From an uncultured Collinsella sp. (GTDB lineage Bacteria > Actinomycetota > Coriobacteriia > Coriobacteriales > Coriobacteriaceae): a DNA stretch of 64,000 bases. Location of the stretch: positions 1 to 64,000 of the forward strand of contig CABSYW010000006.1 in the NCBI GenBank assembly GCA_902482035.1, read 5' to 3'. Below are positions 1-9,974 of the stretch, piece by piece; the stretch's first letter is position 1; every line of letters begins with the position of its first letter. The notes beneath the pieces are model-generated. The model saw nothing but the letters and a program-made list of their open reading frames with translations. It had not been told where the DNA came from and searched no databases. The position numbers and the translations under genes are program-made.

Positions 1-1383
<1,383 letters not shown>

Positions 1384-2271
1384 AAATGTATGGGCTTCGA
1401 GCCCGTCCGGTCCTCTCAGTCATTCGCTGATCGGTTCCGTTCGATTCATATGGTTTTAGTATAGGAAAAGGAATTTCTCGGGGCCGCCTCTCGGCGGCCT
1501 TGCGAAAAACAAATCCAAGTTAGACCATTTCAAATGGTTCGATGTCTGCCCGGATGCGACACATCTGGTGTGTCCATCCTCGCAGTATCCGGTTCTCAAG
1601 GTGCACGCCTGCGCTGGTTCCCGGTTCCACCGGGCTGCGCGGCAAGGAGATATATTGCCAGACCGGAGGGGCCCCGGGGGCGGGAATCGCGCACTCCATA
1701 TTTTGTTCACAAATAAATAGAACCCTCAGTTGCTTCGCTGAGGCCGTATTCGAAGCAGCAGCTTCTGATATTGGCGATGACCAGCTGGTTTATAGGTGTT
1801 AAGGCATCGGTCATCTCTGGAGCGCCACTTTACTCCAAAAGCATCGGCTATTTGTTTCCCGTCGGTAAAAGGCAGGTTTTGTTCGCCAAGCGTTCTTATA
1901 TATAGAGAAGTTCGGGTTCGAGCCCGTGCACCGACAACAAAAAAAGCGACCAACCGGAGTCGATCGCTTTCTGTTCTATGGTGGAGCATCCAGAGGATGA
2001 TTCCGAACTCGTTTTCTCGCTGCCATTCATGCTTTCGAAGCATCGTTCGACCTCCGCAGCCTCATGTTTTGAGGATCTGCCGTGTTTATCACTGTTATTA
2101 ATGAGTGTTTGGAAGTGATCCTCATACAGATACATGCGATCCGCCAGAGAACTGAGAAGCATCTTTCTGCAGCCCTCGTTATCTGTCCTCGCATCTCTCA
2201 GGTCTTCCGGAAATTCACAAGCAGTCTTAGGGTCAGTTTGTTTCTGCTTTCAGAGACTTGTTTGAGAGTTA
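1384..2271 (-). other. rRNA leader and gene-free, decayed spacer
   Basis: No convincing protein gene is seen between the 16S 5' end and the TraX-family gene. On the minus strand 1481-1500 forms a 7-bp hairpin with a GAGA loop. Positions 1583-1601 read CCTTGAGAACCGGATACTG, like the TTGAGAAC-type antitermination/processing box of actinobacterial rRNA leaders. No clear -35/-10 pair was found for the rRNA operon, so its promoter is unassigned. From about 1735 to 2271 only a ghost of a tRNA tail and terminator (1913-1984) is recognisable. The short ORFs have no recognisable motifs and run through this ghost. Confidence 0.45.
1913..1984 (-). repeat. Ghost copy of the tRNA-Lys downstream region
   Basis: Positions 1935-1984 repeat 3220-3268 almost exactly: one extra A and one substitution over ~49 bp. 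The repeated part is the tRNA-Lys terminator hairpin plus the inverted CCA end. It is preceded by a palindromic T-arm-like CGGGTTCGAGCCCG at 1913-1926. The tRNA body that should follow after 1984 is not recognisable, so this looks like the remnant of a lost or displaced tRNA 3' region. Together with the copy at 3220-3268 it brackets the TraX-family gene as direct repeats. Confidence 0.7.
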
Positions 2272-3069
2272 TTAAAGACAGTTCAAAACAATAAGTGAGA
2301 CACCATAAAGCAGAGCAAGATGTGCCGGATAGAAAATGTAGAAGAAGTATTTCAGCTTCAGCCCTCGCTTGCCATTATAAAGATTGATAAGCAGCAACGA
2401 AACGACCGCGGCAGCAACATCAGGGTTAAATACATTAGCTGTAGCAAACTCAAATCCGCCGCCAACTATATGGCATGACGAAAGGAGCACTGCGCATACT
2501 GCAGCAAAGAACATCTTGGCCTTGCTGTCGTGAAATAAATAGAATGCAGCCACAAGCAGAATGCCATACACGCCGCCATCTAGTTTAGTGTATTCAGCTG
2601 CCAGTGCTGTCAAAACAATCAGTGCAATTTCTGCGATGTGCCTCTTCCATTTTGAAAGACTTTGTATCTTTTCCAGAATAATCAAAAAGACCAAGGAAAG
2701 CAGGAGCTCACACATAACATTTTGTTGCCGAAGGTCAAATAGTTGCCCGGTTTGAACGAAATCGTATATGGGCTCCGCAATGATTGCGAAGACAAGCATA
2801 TTTCGCAGGTACTTCTTTATGTCATGAGTATGCAAAAATCCCTCAACTATCAAAAAGCAAAATAAGGGAAATGCAATTCTGCCAAGAACATGAAGCACAT
2901 CCGAAGCCTCGCTTAGAATCGCCCACTGCTCGTCTGATATCTGATTGTACGATGCGTGAGTCATGATTCCATTGGTCAGGACGATCCTGCTTACATGATC
3001 GAGAACCATCGAAATGGCCGCTATTATCTTTAATGTGCTGCCGCTAATTCCGTATCTATCTGTTTTCAT
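2272..3069 (-). CDS. TraX family membrane protein
   Basis: A 265-residue, very hydrophobic protein with about seven or eight predicted membrane segments. Its start (GSTLKIIAAISMVLDHV) is the typical TraX-family opening: a Lys/Ile first helix followed by MVLDH. F-plasmid TraX acetylates pilin, but most chromosomal relatives in gut bacteria have no tested role, so the substrate is unknown here. The ATG at 3069 has a weak AAAGGGA ribosome-binding site. No operon partner is present. It is a single gene between the decayed rRNA upstream spacer and the tRNA-Lys tail element, bracketed by ~49-bp direct repeats at 1935-1984 and 3220-3268. It looks more AT-rich than its neighbours, which fits acquisition by transfer (inference). 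Confidence 0.8.
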   Translation of the reverse strand: MKTDRYGISGSTLKIIAAISMVLDHVSRIVLTNGIMTHASYNQISDEQWAILSEASDVLHVLGRIAFPLFCFLIVEGFLHTHDIKKYLRNMLVFAIIAEPIYDFVQTGQLFDLRQQNVMCELLLSLVFLIILEKIQSLSKWKRHIAEIALIVLTALAAEYTKLDGGVYGILLVAAFYLFHDSKAKMFFAAVCAVLLSSCHIVGGGFEFATANVFNPDVAAAVVSLLLINLYNGKRGLKLKYFFYIFYPAHLALLYGVSLIVLNCL

Positions 3070-3087
3070 TTCGTTTCCCTTTCTTTG

Positions 3088-3210
3088 GGTGGGCCGTCAG
3101 GGGTTCAGCCTGCTTCGCAGGCGGCCGCTGCGGCGCTTTCTCGCCTTGCGCGCTGCGCTGGCAAACGCTCACGCGTTTACTCAGCTCCGCGCCCCGACGG
3201 GTTCGAACCC
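3088..3210 (-). repeat. tRNA-tail element downstream of tRNA-Lys
   Basis: On the plus strand the element begins with a 19-bp copy of the tRNA-Lys 3' end (3088-3106, identical to 3264-3282). A GCCTGC/GCAGGC hairpin (3108-3122) and GC-rich palindromes follow. Then come a GCGCTGCGCT-AAACGC-GCGTTT block, the conserved GCTCCGCGCCC box, and a T-arm palindrome GGGTTCGAACCC at 3199-3210. The same order recurs beside tRNA-Gly and tRNA-Ser in this window. Confidence 0.75.
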
Positions 3211-3219
3211 ATGTCGCGG

Positions 3220-3268
3220 CAACAAAAAAGCGACCAACCGGAGTCGATCGCTTTCTTTTCTATGGTGG
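3220..3268 (-). terminator. tRNA-Lys rho-independent terminator (direct repeat of 1935-1984)
   Basis: On the minus strand, just after the encoded CCA, an AAAGCGA/TCGCTTT hairpin (about 3229-3253) is followed by a TTTTTT run (3224-3229). The whole segment is repeated at 1935-1984. Confidence 0.8.
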
Positions 3269-3338
3269 GCCGTCAGGGGTTCGAACCCTGGACCTTGGGA
3301 TTAAAAGTCCCCTGCTCTGCCAGCTGAGCTAACGGCCC
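3263..3338 (-). tRNA. tRNA-Lys (anticodon TTT), CCA encoded
   Basis: The minus strand folds as a 76-nt tRNA: acceptor GGGCCGT/ACGGCCC, D-arm AGCTCAGCTGGCAGAGC, anticodon loop CTTTTAA giving TTT, T-arm AGGGGTTCGAACCCCT type and CCA encoded in the DNA. It is monocistronic, with its own promoter inside the 3' end of the aminopeptidase gene and its own terminator. Confidence 0.96.
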
Positions 3339-3347
3339 GCGGGTGGC

Positions 3348-3376
3348 ATTGTACCACGGTCTGGGACTATTCCCAA
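3348..3376 (-). promoter_or_regulatory. Promoter of tRNA-Lys
   Basis: The minus strand carries TTGGGA (3371-3376), a 17-bp spacer and TACAAT (3348-3353), ending 10 bp before the tRNA. The -35 lies inside the last codons of the aminopeptidase gene. Confidence 0.7.
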
Positions 3377-4647
3377 CTCCATTGGCCGTTCTGGAAAATC
3401 ACAACTTCACGTCCATCAGGCGTAATGCCCGTAATATCGATGTCGTCCGTGCCGATCATAAAATCGACGTGCGTGCTCGAGACGTTAACGCCATGCTCCA
3501 GGAGCTCCTCCTTGGACATATCATACCCACCCTCGATGCATTCGGGGAAACCGACACCTAGCGCGAGATGGCAGCTAGCGTTCTCGTCATAGAGCGTATC
3601 GTAGAACAGAACACCACTTTCGCGGATCGGCGTGTTCTTGGAAATGAGCGCGACCTCTCCCAGGTGAGCAGCGCCCTCGTCAGTATCGATGATACTTGCG
3701 AGTGTTGCCTTGCCCACGCGGGCGTCGTAGTCCACCACGCGGCCGCCCTCGAACTTAATCCAAAAATCTTCGACCTTATTGCCGTGATGGATGAGCGGCA
3801 TGGCCGAGTACACGATACCGTCGGCGCGCATGCGATCGGGCGAAGTGAAGACTTCCTCGGTGGGAATGTTGGGGAAGAAGGGGTGCCCATCGGGCGTCTT
3901 GCCCTTGCCGCCGGCCCACTCGTGACCTTTCGTCATGCCAATCGTCAGATCGGTTCCATTTGCCGCGTTGTAATGCAGGTAGTCGAAACGATTGTCGTTC
4001 AGGAAACGCAGGTTCTTTTCGAATGCGGCGTCATGGAGTTCCCAGCCGCTCTCTGGGTCCTGGCCATCGGCGCGCGCGGTGTGCAGAATCGCATTCCACA
4101 GCTTATAGATTGCAACCTCATCGGCGTCTCCCGGGAACACCTCGTGCGCCCAAGCCACGACCGGAGCGCCGGCGATGCACCACGGATTGATGTTGTAATC
4201 CAGTCCACGGCGGAAAACTTTGCACTGCGTATTCCTCGCCTTTGATGCCGCGGCCGGCTTGGCTGGATCGATGCCCTTGAGGGCCGCAGGATCCGCACCC
4301 TCGATAAAGACAAAGCAGGCACCATCCTGGGCCAAGGAATCCAGCTGCATGCGCTTCCACTCGGGCGTCTGCTCAAAATAGCTTTTCTCGACATGCTCGT
4401 ACGTGAGCCTCGTCACGGCATCATCGGCCCAAATAACCGTCACGTGGCCGGCGCCGGCAGCATAGGCCTCCGCGACCACCACGCGCGCAAACGGCGCGCA
4501 CTCGACCGGAGACTGAACGACGACCTCCTGGCCGGGCTTGACGTTTACGCCCTTGCGGACGACCAGGCGCGCGTAGTTTTTAATCTTGGGCTCCAGGGCC
4601 TTCATGCCCTCCAGAGCCTCTTCGACCGTCAGGGCAGCTCGAATCAT
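3367..4647 (-). CDS. M29 family metallo-aminopeptidase
   Basis: A cytoplasmic peptidase of the thermophilic-aminopeptidase (M29, AmpS/PepS) family that trims N-terminal residues from peptides using a two-metal centre. From the chosen start it has 426 residues, near the usual ~410. The N-terminal half carries the family's Rossmann-like domain (KPGQEVVVQSPVECAPFARVVVAEA is split here by position only). The C-terminal half carries the expected metal ligands: Glu in NIPTEEVFTSPD, Glu in HLGEVAL, His in ASCHLALG, and His/Asp in STHVDFMIG. I chose the ATG at 4647, which has GGAG six bases upstream. The ATG at 4659 has no ribosome-binding site. The gene stands alone, and its 3' end overlaps the tRNA-Lys promoter. 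Confidence 0.92.
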   Translation of the reverse strand: MIRAALTVEEALEGMKALEPKIKNYARLVVRKGVNVKPGQEVVVQSPVECAPFARVVVAEAYAAGAGHVTVIWADDAVTRLTYEHVEKSYFEQTPEWKRMQLDSLAQDGACFVFIEGADPAALKGIDPAKPAAASKARNTQCKVFRRGLDYNINPWCIAGAPVVAWAHEVFPGDADEVAIYKLWNAILHTARADGQDPESGWELHDAAFEKNLRFLNDNRFDYLHYNAANGTDLTIGMTKGHEWAGGKGKTPDGHPFFPNIPTEEVFTSPDRMRADGIVYSAMPLIHHGNKVEDFWIKFEGGRVVDYDARVGKATLASIIDTDEGAAHLGEVALISKNTPIRESGVLFYDTLYDENASCHLALGVGFPECIEGGYDMSKEELLEHGVNVSSTHVDFMIGTDDIDITGITPDGREVVIFQNGQWSWE

Positions 4648-4678
4648 GTGCCACTCCATCTATCTATAGAACAGTAAA

Positions 4679-4706
4679 AAGGCGCGCCGCAAAAACGACG
4701 CGCCTT
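4679..4706 (-). terminator. Terminator after the purC/membrane-protein pair
   Basis: An 8-bp AAGGCGCG/CGCGCCTT stem is followed on the minus strand by TTTTT. It closes the transcript of the two genes to its right. Confidence 0.8.
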
Positions 4707-4736
4707 ATATCTTAGCGATAAGTATGTATGCAAACG

Positions 4737-5312
4737 CTACTTCTTCTTGGAGTCCTTCTTGTCCTCCTCGGCAGCCGCGCGCTCAATAAGAGCGTTGAGC
4801 TTGTTCTCGGACATGCCCTCGGCCTGCGCGCGGTACATGTTGCGCAAGGGACGAATACGAGCGAAGTCATAGATAAAGTCGCCCAAAATGATGACGTAGG
4901 ACAAAACAATGCCGACCATCTGGACAGGGCTGGACACCATGCCAGCGGGAGCGAAGTACAGCGAGGCCCAAATTGCCACGACGAGCACCATGCCAATGGC
5001 GAGCACAATCCACCAGATGCGACGGCGCTTGGTGTAGTCCTCGTCCTGCTTGAGGAGGATATTCGACACCGTATAGATGCGGTCCTCCTTGGCGCGCTGC
5101 TTAGCCTTGCGGGCGCGCTTCTCCTCTTTAGAGAGGCCCTCGAGGTTCTCGCCCTTCTCGAGCTCTTTGCGGCGTGCCTTAGACGAAGCCGGCACGACGC
5201 GAACGGAGCTCGCTGCTTGGCGGGCGGGCTTAGCAGATGCGGCAGACTTGCGCGCAACCCCGGTAACTTCGTGGGATTGCGTGCGCTTGTTCGTGGCGCT
5301 ACGGGTACTCAC
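4737..5312 (-). CDS. Membrane protein of unknown function, basic N-terminus
   Basis: I do not recognise the family. The 191-residue protein has a basic, Lys/Arg/Ala-rich cytoplasmic N-terminus of about 90 residues. Two hydrophobic helices follow (about 98-118, starting IWWIVLAIGMVL, and about 126-148), then a charged tail ending DKKDSKKK. The GTG start directly follows the purC stop codon (TAAGTG) and has AAGGAG nine bases upstream, so it is probably translated from the purC message. It is followed by a terminator. Nothing in the sequence suggests an enzymatic role. Confidence 0.8.
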   Translation of the reverse strand: MSTRSATNKRTQSHEVTGVARKSAASAKPARQAASSVRVVPASSKARRKELEKGENLEGLSKEEKRARKAKQRAKEDRIYTVSNILLKQDEDYTKRRRIWWIVLAIGMVLVVAIWASLYFAPAGMVSSPVQMVGIVLSYVIILGDFIYDFARIRPLRNMYRAQAEGMSENKLNALIERAAAEEDKKDSKKK

Positions 5313-6200
5313 TTATGCGTTCTCCTTCATGCTTGTGAACTGGGAGCCCGTGATGATCTGGAAGGCCTCGCGATAGCGCTCGGACGTGCCATCGATGACC
5401 TCGGCGGGCAGGTGCGGGGTCTCCCCCGTCATATCCCAGTTGGCCTTGAGCCAATTGCGGACGAATTGCTTGTCGTAGCTAGGCTGGATCTTGCCCTCCT
5501 CGTAGCTGGCAGCAGGCCAGAAACGGCTGGAGTCGGGCGTGAGACACTCGTCGATCAGCGTGACCTTGCCATCGATGACACCAAACTCGAACTTGGTGTC
5601 GGCAATGATGATGCCACGGGTCGCGGCGTACTCGGCGGCAGCCTTGTAGATCTTGAGGGAAAGGTCGCGAATCTGCGTGGCGATGTCCTCGCCCACGATC
5701 TCGCAGCAACGCTCGAACGAGATGTTCTCGTCGTGGTCACCGATCTCGGCCTTCGTGGACGGCGTGAACAGCGGCTCAGGAAGCTTGGAAGCCTCGGTCA
5801 GGCCCTCAGGCAGCTGGATGCCGCAGACGGTGCCGTTCTCGTCGTAGGTCTTCTTGCCCGAACCGGTCAGATAGCCGCGGACGATGCACTCGATAGGAAT
5901 CGTCTGGGCCTTCTTAACCAGCATGGCGCGGCCAGCGAGGTAGTCACGATACTCAGCAAACTCCTCGGGGAAATCCGCCGGGTCGATGGAAACGAGATGG
6001 TTGGGGACGATGTCGGCAAACTTATCGAACCAGAATGCCGAGATGCGATTGAGTACCTCTCCCTTAAACGGAATCTCGTCGGGAAGAATGAAGTCGAACG
6101 CAGAAATGCGGTCGGTGGCGACCATCAGCAGGTTTTCACCGGCATCGTAAATATCACGAACCTTGCCACGGGAATCCGGACGACGCTCCATCGTTGTCAC
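5313..6200 (-). CDS. purC: Phosphoribosylaminoimidazole-succinocarboxamide synthase
   Basis: SAICAR synthase joins CAIR and aspartate using ATP in de novo purine synthesis. The protein has the family's N-terminal GKVRDIYD loop, the DRISAFDF and GEVLNRISAFWF segments, the ECIVRGYLTGSG motif and the C-terminal DECLTPDSSRFW motif. It is 295 residues from the GTG at 6200, typical of the longer purC class. That start has AAGGAG eight bases upstream. The GTG at 6209 overlaps the ribosome-binding site and is unlikely, and the ATG at 6191 is too far from it. A small membrane-protein gene follows without a gap. Other purine genes (purB, purA, purD) are elsewhere in the window and not in one operon. 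Confidence 0.96.
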   Translation of the reverse strand: MTTMERRPDSRGKVRDIYDAGENLLMVATDRISAFDFILPDEIPFKGEVLNRISAFWFDKFADIVPNHLVSIDPADFPEEFAEYRDYLAGRAMLVKKAQTIPIECIVRGYLTGSGKKTYDENGTVCGIQLPEGLTEASKLPEPLFTPSTKAEIGDHDENISFERCCEIVGEDIATQIRDLSLKIYKAAAEYAATRGIIIADTKFEFGVIDGKVTLIDECLTPDSSRFWPAASYEEGKIQPSYDKQFVRNWLKANWDMTGETPHLPAEVIDGTSERYREAFQIITGSQFTSMKENA

Positions 6201-6309
6201 GTGAGTCACTCCTTACCTAAATACGACAGAAATGCGGGTTCTTTCCCGCATGTTTTCGCAAACTCGGAGCGGCAGGGACGCGGCCCCTCCTTCACCGAAT
6301 AGCGAAAAG

Positions 6310-7875
6310 CTAGTGCTCCATTGTAGTAGATGCCGCGTCTGCCGTGTGCTCGCGGGGCAGATGAATTGTAAAAGTCGTACCCTTTCCAAGCTCCGACTCC
6401 ACGGATATGTAGCCATGGTGACGCTCGACGATCTGCTTGGTCACGGCGAGGCCAACGCCCAGGCCGCCAGCTTCGCGGGCGCGGCTGGCATCGGCGCGCC
6501 AAAACCGCCCGAAGATGCGCGACAGATCGTCCTTGGCAATACCGATGCCGGTATCAGAAACGGCAATGCTGACGTGCTTGCGGTCACTGAGCACCGACAC
6601 CACGACCCAACCGCCCTCGGGGGTGTAGCGCATGGCGTTGCTCATGAGGTTGATAACACATTGCGTGATCATGTCGGGATCGGCCTCGACGACATCGTCG
6701 TGACCCTGGGTCTCGTCCGCAAAACGCAGGCGCAGATCGCGGTCGACAAACAGGCGCTCCTGGGCATTGACGATGGAACGCACGAAAGGAACCATGTCCA
6801 CCGGCTCAAGGTTGAGCGGAGCCGTGCTGTTTTCCATGCGCGACAGGTCGAGCATCTGCTGCACCAGACGAGCCAGGCGGCGCGTCTCGGAAGCAACGGT
6901 CTCCAAATGCTCATCGTCGGTGGGATACACGCCATCCTGCATGGCCTCGACCGTTGCGAGCATGGCCATAAGCGGCGTGCGAAGCTCGTGTGCAACGTCT
7001 GAGGTCAGGCGCTTCTCGTGTTTCATATCCTTCTCGAGAGAAGTGGCCATCTCATCGAAGGTCTCACCCAGCTGATCGATCTCGTCATCACCGCGCAGTC
7101 CCGTGCGAGCCGACAGGTCGCCGTCACGGATTTGCTTTGCGGTACTGGTGATGCGATGAATCGGCTTGGTGAGCATGCGCGACACGAGCGATCCGATAAC
7201 GACCGAAATGCAAATTGCAACAACCGCGGCGCTGGCCATGGCGTTAAAGGTCTTCTCCCTAAACGCAGAGTCCGCCTTGGTGAGCAGAGCGTCGGAGCCG
7301 ATGGCCCACAGCTTTACCTGTCCGACATGCTCGCCGGAAGACGTTACAATCTCGACGTTAGCAACGCTATCGGAGTCGGTTGGAGCAGACGAGACCGGAC
7401 TATGCGATGCCCTCTTGCCGCTCGTGTCGTCGGTCGTAGCCTGGTTTTCGCGTACATCGGCGGTGGCGCTTGCCGAGGGCCAGGAATCGTCATAAACGAT
7501 CACGCCCTTTTTATTGACGACCTGCATACCCAGATCGTCGGAAACCAAACTCGACGTTGCGACCGTGCGCAGTTCTCCCGCGGTCCAAGAGCCGTTTTCC
7601 TCATATGAGGTTGCCAACTTCTCGGCAGCGGAATTTGCGATTTCGACGATATTGGAGCGTGTGTAATCCGAAAAGACCGTGCCCCACACAACAGAGACAA
7701 CGCCCACCAGCACCAATACTGTCATGAGCGATGTCAGAGCAAAAGCAAGTGCCATGCGCGAGGGATAGCTCATCGTTGGCCGTGAATCGGAACGAGGCGT
7801 GTTCCAACTAGCCTTGGAACCCGCCTCGCTCTCCTGCTTGTGCTTTTGTCCGATTTCAAAGCGCGCAGGTGTCAT
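6310..7875 (-). CDS. Sensor histidine kinase (HAMP-HisKA-HATPase)
   Basis: The membrane sensor of the two-component pair with the gene at 7887. Order of parts over 521 residues: a charged cytoplasmic N-terminus of about 40 residues; a membrane helix (about 41-67, MALAFALTSLMTVLVLVG); an extracytoplasmic sensor region of about 150 residues rich in Ser/Thr/Asp; a second helix (about 215-236); HAMP; a HisKA H-box DVAHELRTPL; an N-box INLMSNAMRYTP; and G-boxes DTGIGIAKDDL and GGLGVGLAVT. The ATG at 7875 is 11 bases after the regulator's stop, so the two are co-transcribed, regulator first. The ligand is not predictable. The neighbouring Tat lipoprotein gene, upstream on the same strand, is a possible partner. 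Confidence 0.93.
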   Translation of the reverse strand: MTPARFEIGQKHKQESEAGSKASWNTPRSDSRPTMSYPSRMALAFALTSLMTVLVLVGVVSVVWGTVFSDYTRSNIVEIANSAAEKLATSYEENGSWTAGELRTVATSSLVSDDLGMQVVNKKGVIVYDDSWPSASATADVRENQATTDDTSGKRASHSPVSSAPTDSDSVANVEIVTSSGEHVGQVKLWAIGSDALLTKADSAFREKTFNAMASAAVVAICISVVIGSLVSRMLTKPIHRITSTAKQIRDGDLSARTGLRGDDEIDQLGETFDEMATSLEKDMKHEKRLTSDVAHELRTPLMAMLATVEAMQDGVYPTDDEHLETVASETRRLARLVQQMLDLSRMENSTAPLNLEPVDMVPFVRSIVNAQERLFVDRDLRLRFADETQGHDDVVEADPDMITQCVINLMSNAMRYTPEGGWVVVSVLSDRKHVSIAVSDTGIGIAKDDLSRIFGRFWRADASRAREAGGLGVGLAVTKQIVERHHGYISVESELGKGTTFTIHLPREHTADAASTTMEH

Positions 7876-7886
7876 ATGTGATTTCC

Positions 7887-8609
7887 CTATTTCTCGTCCG
7901 ACTTATCGGTCTTGGCCGGAGCCTCGAAGCGATAGCCGACACCATGGACGGTGTAGAGCCACTTGGGCTTCTTGGGATCATCGCCCAGCTTGGCGCGAAG
8001 ATTCTTCACGTGGCTATCGATGGTGCGCTCATAGCCCTCAAAGTCATACCCGAGCACTTTCTCGACCAGCTCCATGCGGTTATACACACGGCCGGGATGG
8101 CGGGCAAGCGTGGTGAGCAGCTTGAACTCGGAAGCCGTCAGATCGACTTCCTTGCCCTCGACCAAGATCTTGTGGCCCGAGATATCGATGACCAGATCGC
8201 CGAAGTCGAGCACCTCGACGGCGGGCTCGTCGGCCTGATGGGCACGGCGGAACAGAGCGCGAACGCGGGCGACGAGCTCGCGCGGCGAGAACGGCTTAAT
8301 TAGATAGTCGTCGGCGCCGAGCTCAAGACCGATAATACGGTCCTCGATCTCGCCCTTAGCCGTCAGCATGATGATGGGGACATCCGAGGTATCGCGAATG
8401 GTGCGGCAAACGCGCTCGCCGGGAATCTTGGGGAGCATAAGGTCGAGCACGACCAGGTCGAACTGATGCTTCTCGAACTCCTCGATCGCGGACTGGCCGT
8501 CGCCGACGCCCACAACCCAGTAGCCTTCGCGCTCGAGATAGGCAGCGACGGCGTCACGGATTGCCTTCTCATCCTCGACCAGCAGAATCTTTTTTGCATC
8601 TGAAGCCAT
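7887..8609 (-). CDS. OmpR/PhoB-family response regulator
   Basis: A DNA-binding regulator phosphorylated by the adjacent kinase. The receiver domain (about 1-115 from the chosen start) has the acidic pair VEDE, the phosphoacceptor Asp in LVVLDLMLP, the MLTAKG threonine switch and the conserved Lys in YLIKPFSP. The C-terminal winged helix has the LTASEFKLL, YERTIDSHVKNLRAKLG and YTVHGVGYRF signatures. I chose the ATG at 8609, preceded by a GGGGGG tract seven bases upstream. The TTG at 8630 has no ribosome-binding site. The product is 240 residues, the usual size. Confidence 0.95.
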   Translation of the reverse strand: MASDAKKILLVEDEKAIRDAVAAYLEREGYWVVGVGDGQSAIEEFEKHQFDLVVLDLMLPKIPGERVCRTIRDTSDVPIIMLTAKGEIEDRIIGLELGADDYLIKPFSPRELVARVRALFRRAHQADEPAVEVLDFGDLVIDISGHKILVEGKEVDLTASEFKLLTTLARHPGRVYNRMELVEKVLGYDFEGYERTIDSHVKNLRAKLGDDPKKPKWLYTVHGVGYRFEAPAKTDKSDEK

Positions 8610-8664
8610 AACACGGCCCCCCTGTCTCAATTAGCTAAGAACAAGCCCATTTTAACGCACCTGA

Positions 8665-8703
8665 GCCCGCCGGATGCCGCTATGACGCGGCAGCTCGGCG
8701 GGC
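8665..8703. other. Two-tier stem-loop between regulator and lipoprotein genes
   Basis: The outer stem GCCCGCCG/CGGCGGGC encloses the inner stem TGCCGC/GCGGCA. No T-run follows on the minus strand, so it may be a factor-dependent terminator of the lipoprotein gene or an element upstream of the regulator promoter. Confidence 0.45.
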
Positions 8704-8762
8704 GGTACTCACAATTACAACGCGTTTATTCCCCTGTTGGCGCCTTTTTAACCCCTCTAAGC

Positions 8763-9974
8763 TTAAAGAGAGAATAGGCGTGCAGTGACCGTCTCTGGTA
8801 TACCCTGGCTGTTGCGCACCGTGGCGTACGTAAGGAATGAGTCCGATTTTCCCGCCGTAGCTGGATAATCGCCATACTCCAAAGCGCGGTCGGGCGACAG
8901 CAGCGAGCCATAGGTCTTGGCAGAGGTGTCGATCAGGAAATGCGACGCCTGTACCTTAACAAGGTATTTATTCTTCTTGCCAGCCGCACATGCGAGCGGC
9001 TCGCGTGACAGAAAGAGGTACGGCCCTCCCTCATTACCGATATACGTGCCCATATTGCCCAGGCTGCCCACGCCGCTATAGGCCGCCTCGATAGAAAACA
9101 CGAAGGTATCGCCCATATACACGGCCTCGAAAGGCGAGACTGACGAGGGAAGGACTAGCTGGGCACGCTTGGTGTTGTTGCCGTCGGTCAGATCGATTGC
9201 CGTTATGCCGTAGTAGACGCCCTCGTCGTTGCGGACACGCGGCGAGATGGTCAAAATGCCGTCGCTCGCGCGCGGGGCCGATGCAAAGCGGCCCGTCGAT
9301 TTCCAAATTGTCTCGGCCTTGGATTCATCAAGTGAGCGACGATAGCAAAACGAATCACTACTCGTTTTATTGCCGCCTGCCGAAGGCATTTTATACCAGA
9401 TGACTGATGACCCGAACGCCGTAAACAGGGGCGGATCATAGTCCTTGCCACCTCGATCGAGCTCAACCACATCGCCAGAGAGCGAAGCGCCCGACAGATT
9501 TTGAGCGTAGAGCTTCCACGATGAATTGGCAAAGTTCATCTCAACCCACGCGAATACGCCGTCGCCGGCACGGACATCGTAGAATGCGTATCCCGTGCCC
9601 TCGATAGGATCCTCGATTAATGTGGCAAGCGAGCCATCACCCAGGTTGAGCACACCGAGTGTGTTGGCGTGCAATGCCGATGCGGGCGCCATCATCGCCG
9701 CGGCGTAATCGCCGTCGCAGTAGTACAGCAGCGTACCCAGAGGCAGCGTCCACGACGCCGCCGGCTCAAGATCGATGTCGACAGCCTCATACTCATCCGT
9801 AATCGAGATGATTTTGGAATCGTCCTTGATAACCTGCGGCTCGCCGGCGGCATCATCGCTGGTACCCGTTTTTTTCGAGCATCCGGCAAGCACCGTGGCA
9901 GCGCCCGCGGCAGCCCCACCGAGTACAAAGCCGCGACGCGATATTCCGTTCTTGATGTGATCGGCGATACCCAT
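8763..9974 (-). CDS. Tat-exported lipoprotein of unknown function
   Basis: Residues 13-16 are SRRG within SRRGFVLGG, a twin-arginine signal, and the signal ends in a lipobox LAGC (Cys about 31). The 403-residue protein should therefore be exported folded and lipid-anchored outside the membrane. The mature part is mostly beta-like repeats with Gly/Asp turns and Trp/Tyr residues (SWTLPLGTLLYYCDGDY, FASAPRASDGILTISPRVRN), which suggests a propeller-type fold. That is inference, and I recognise no enzyme motif. Its start overlaps the stop of the TSCPD gene by one base (TAATG), so the two are translationally coupled. The two-component system follows downstream and may respond to it. Confidence 0.85.
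   Translation of the reverse strand: MGIADHIKNGISRRGFVLGGAAAGAATVLAGCSKKTGTSDDAAGEPQVIKDDSKIISITDEYEAVDIDLEPAASWTLPLGTLLYYCDGDYAAAMMAPASALHANTLGVLNLGDGSLATLIEDPIEGTGYAFYDVRAGDGVFAWVEMNFANSSWKLYAQNLSGASLSGDVVELDRGGKDYDPPLFTAFGSSVIWYKMPSAGGNKTSSDSFCYRRSLDESKAETIWKSTGRFASAPRASDGILTISPRVRNDEGVYYGITAIDLTDGNNTKRAQLVLPSSVSPFEAVYMGDTFVFSIEAAYSGVGSLGNMGTYIGNEGGPYLFLSREPLACAAGKKNKYLVKVQASHFLIDTSAKTYGSLLSPDRALEYGDYPATAGKSDSFLTYATVRNSQGIPETVTARLFSL

Noticed and set aside
1726..2162. Two overlapping minus-strand ORFs of 105 and 88 residues
   Set aside because: They translate the tRNA-Lys terminator/T-arm ghost, which gives a protein-like string typical of tRNA-tail repeats, and lack ribosome-binding sites.
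4728..6302. 524-residue plus-strand ORF opposite purC and the small membrane gene
   Set aside because: Antisense shadow of purC; no family motif.
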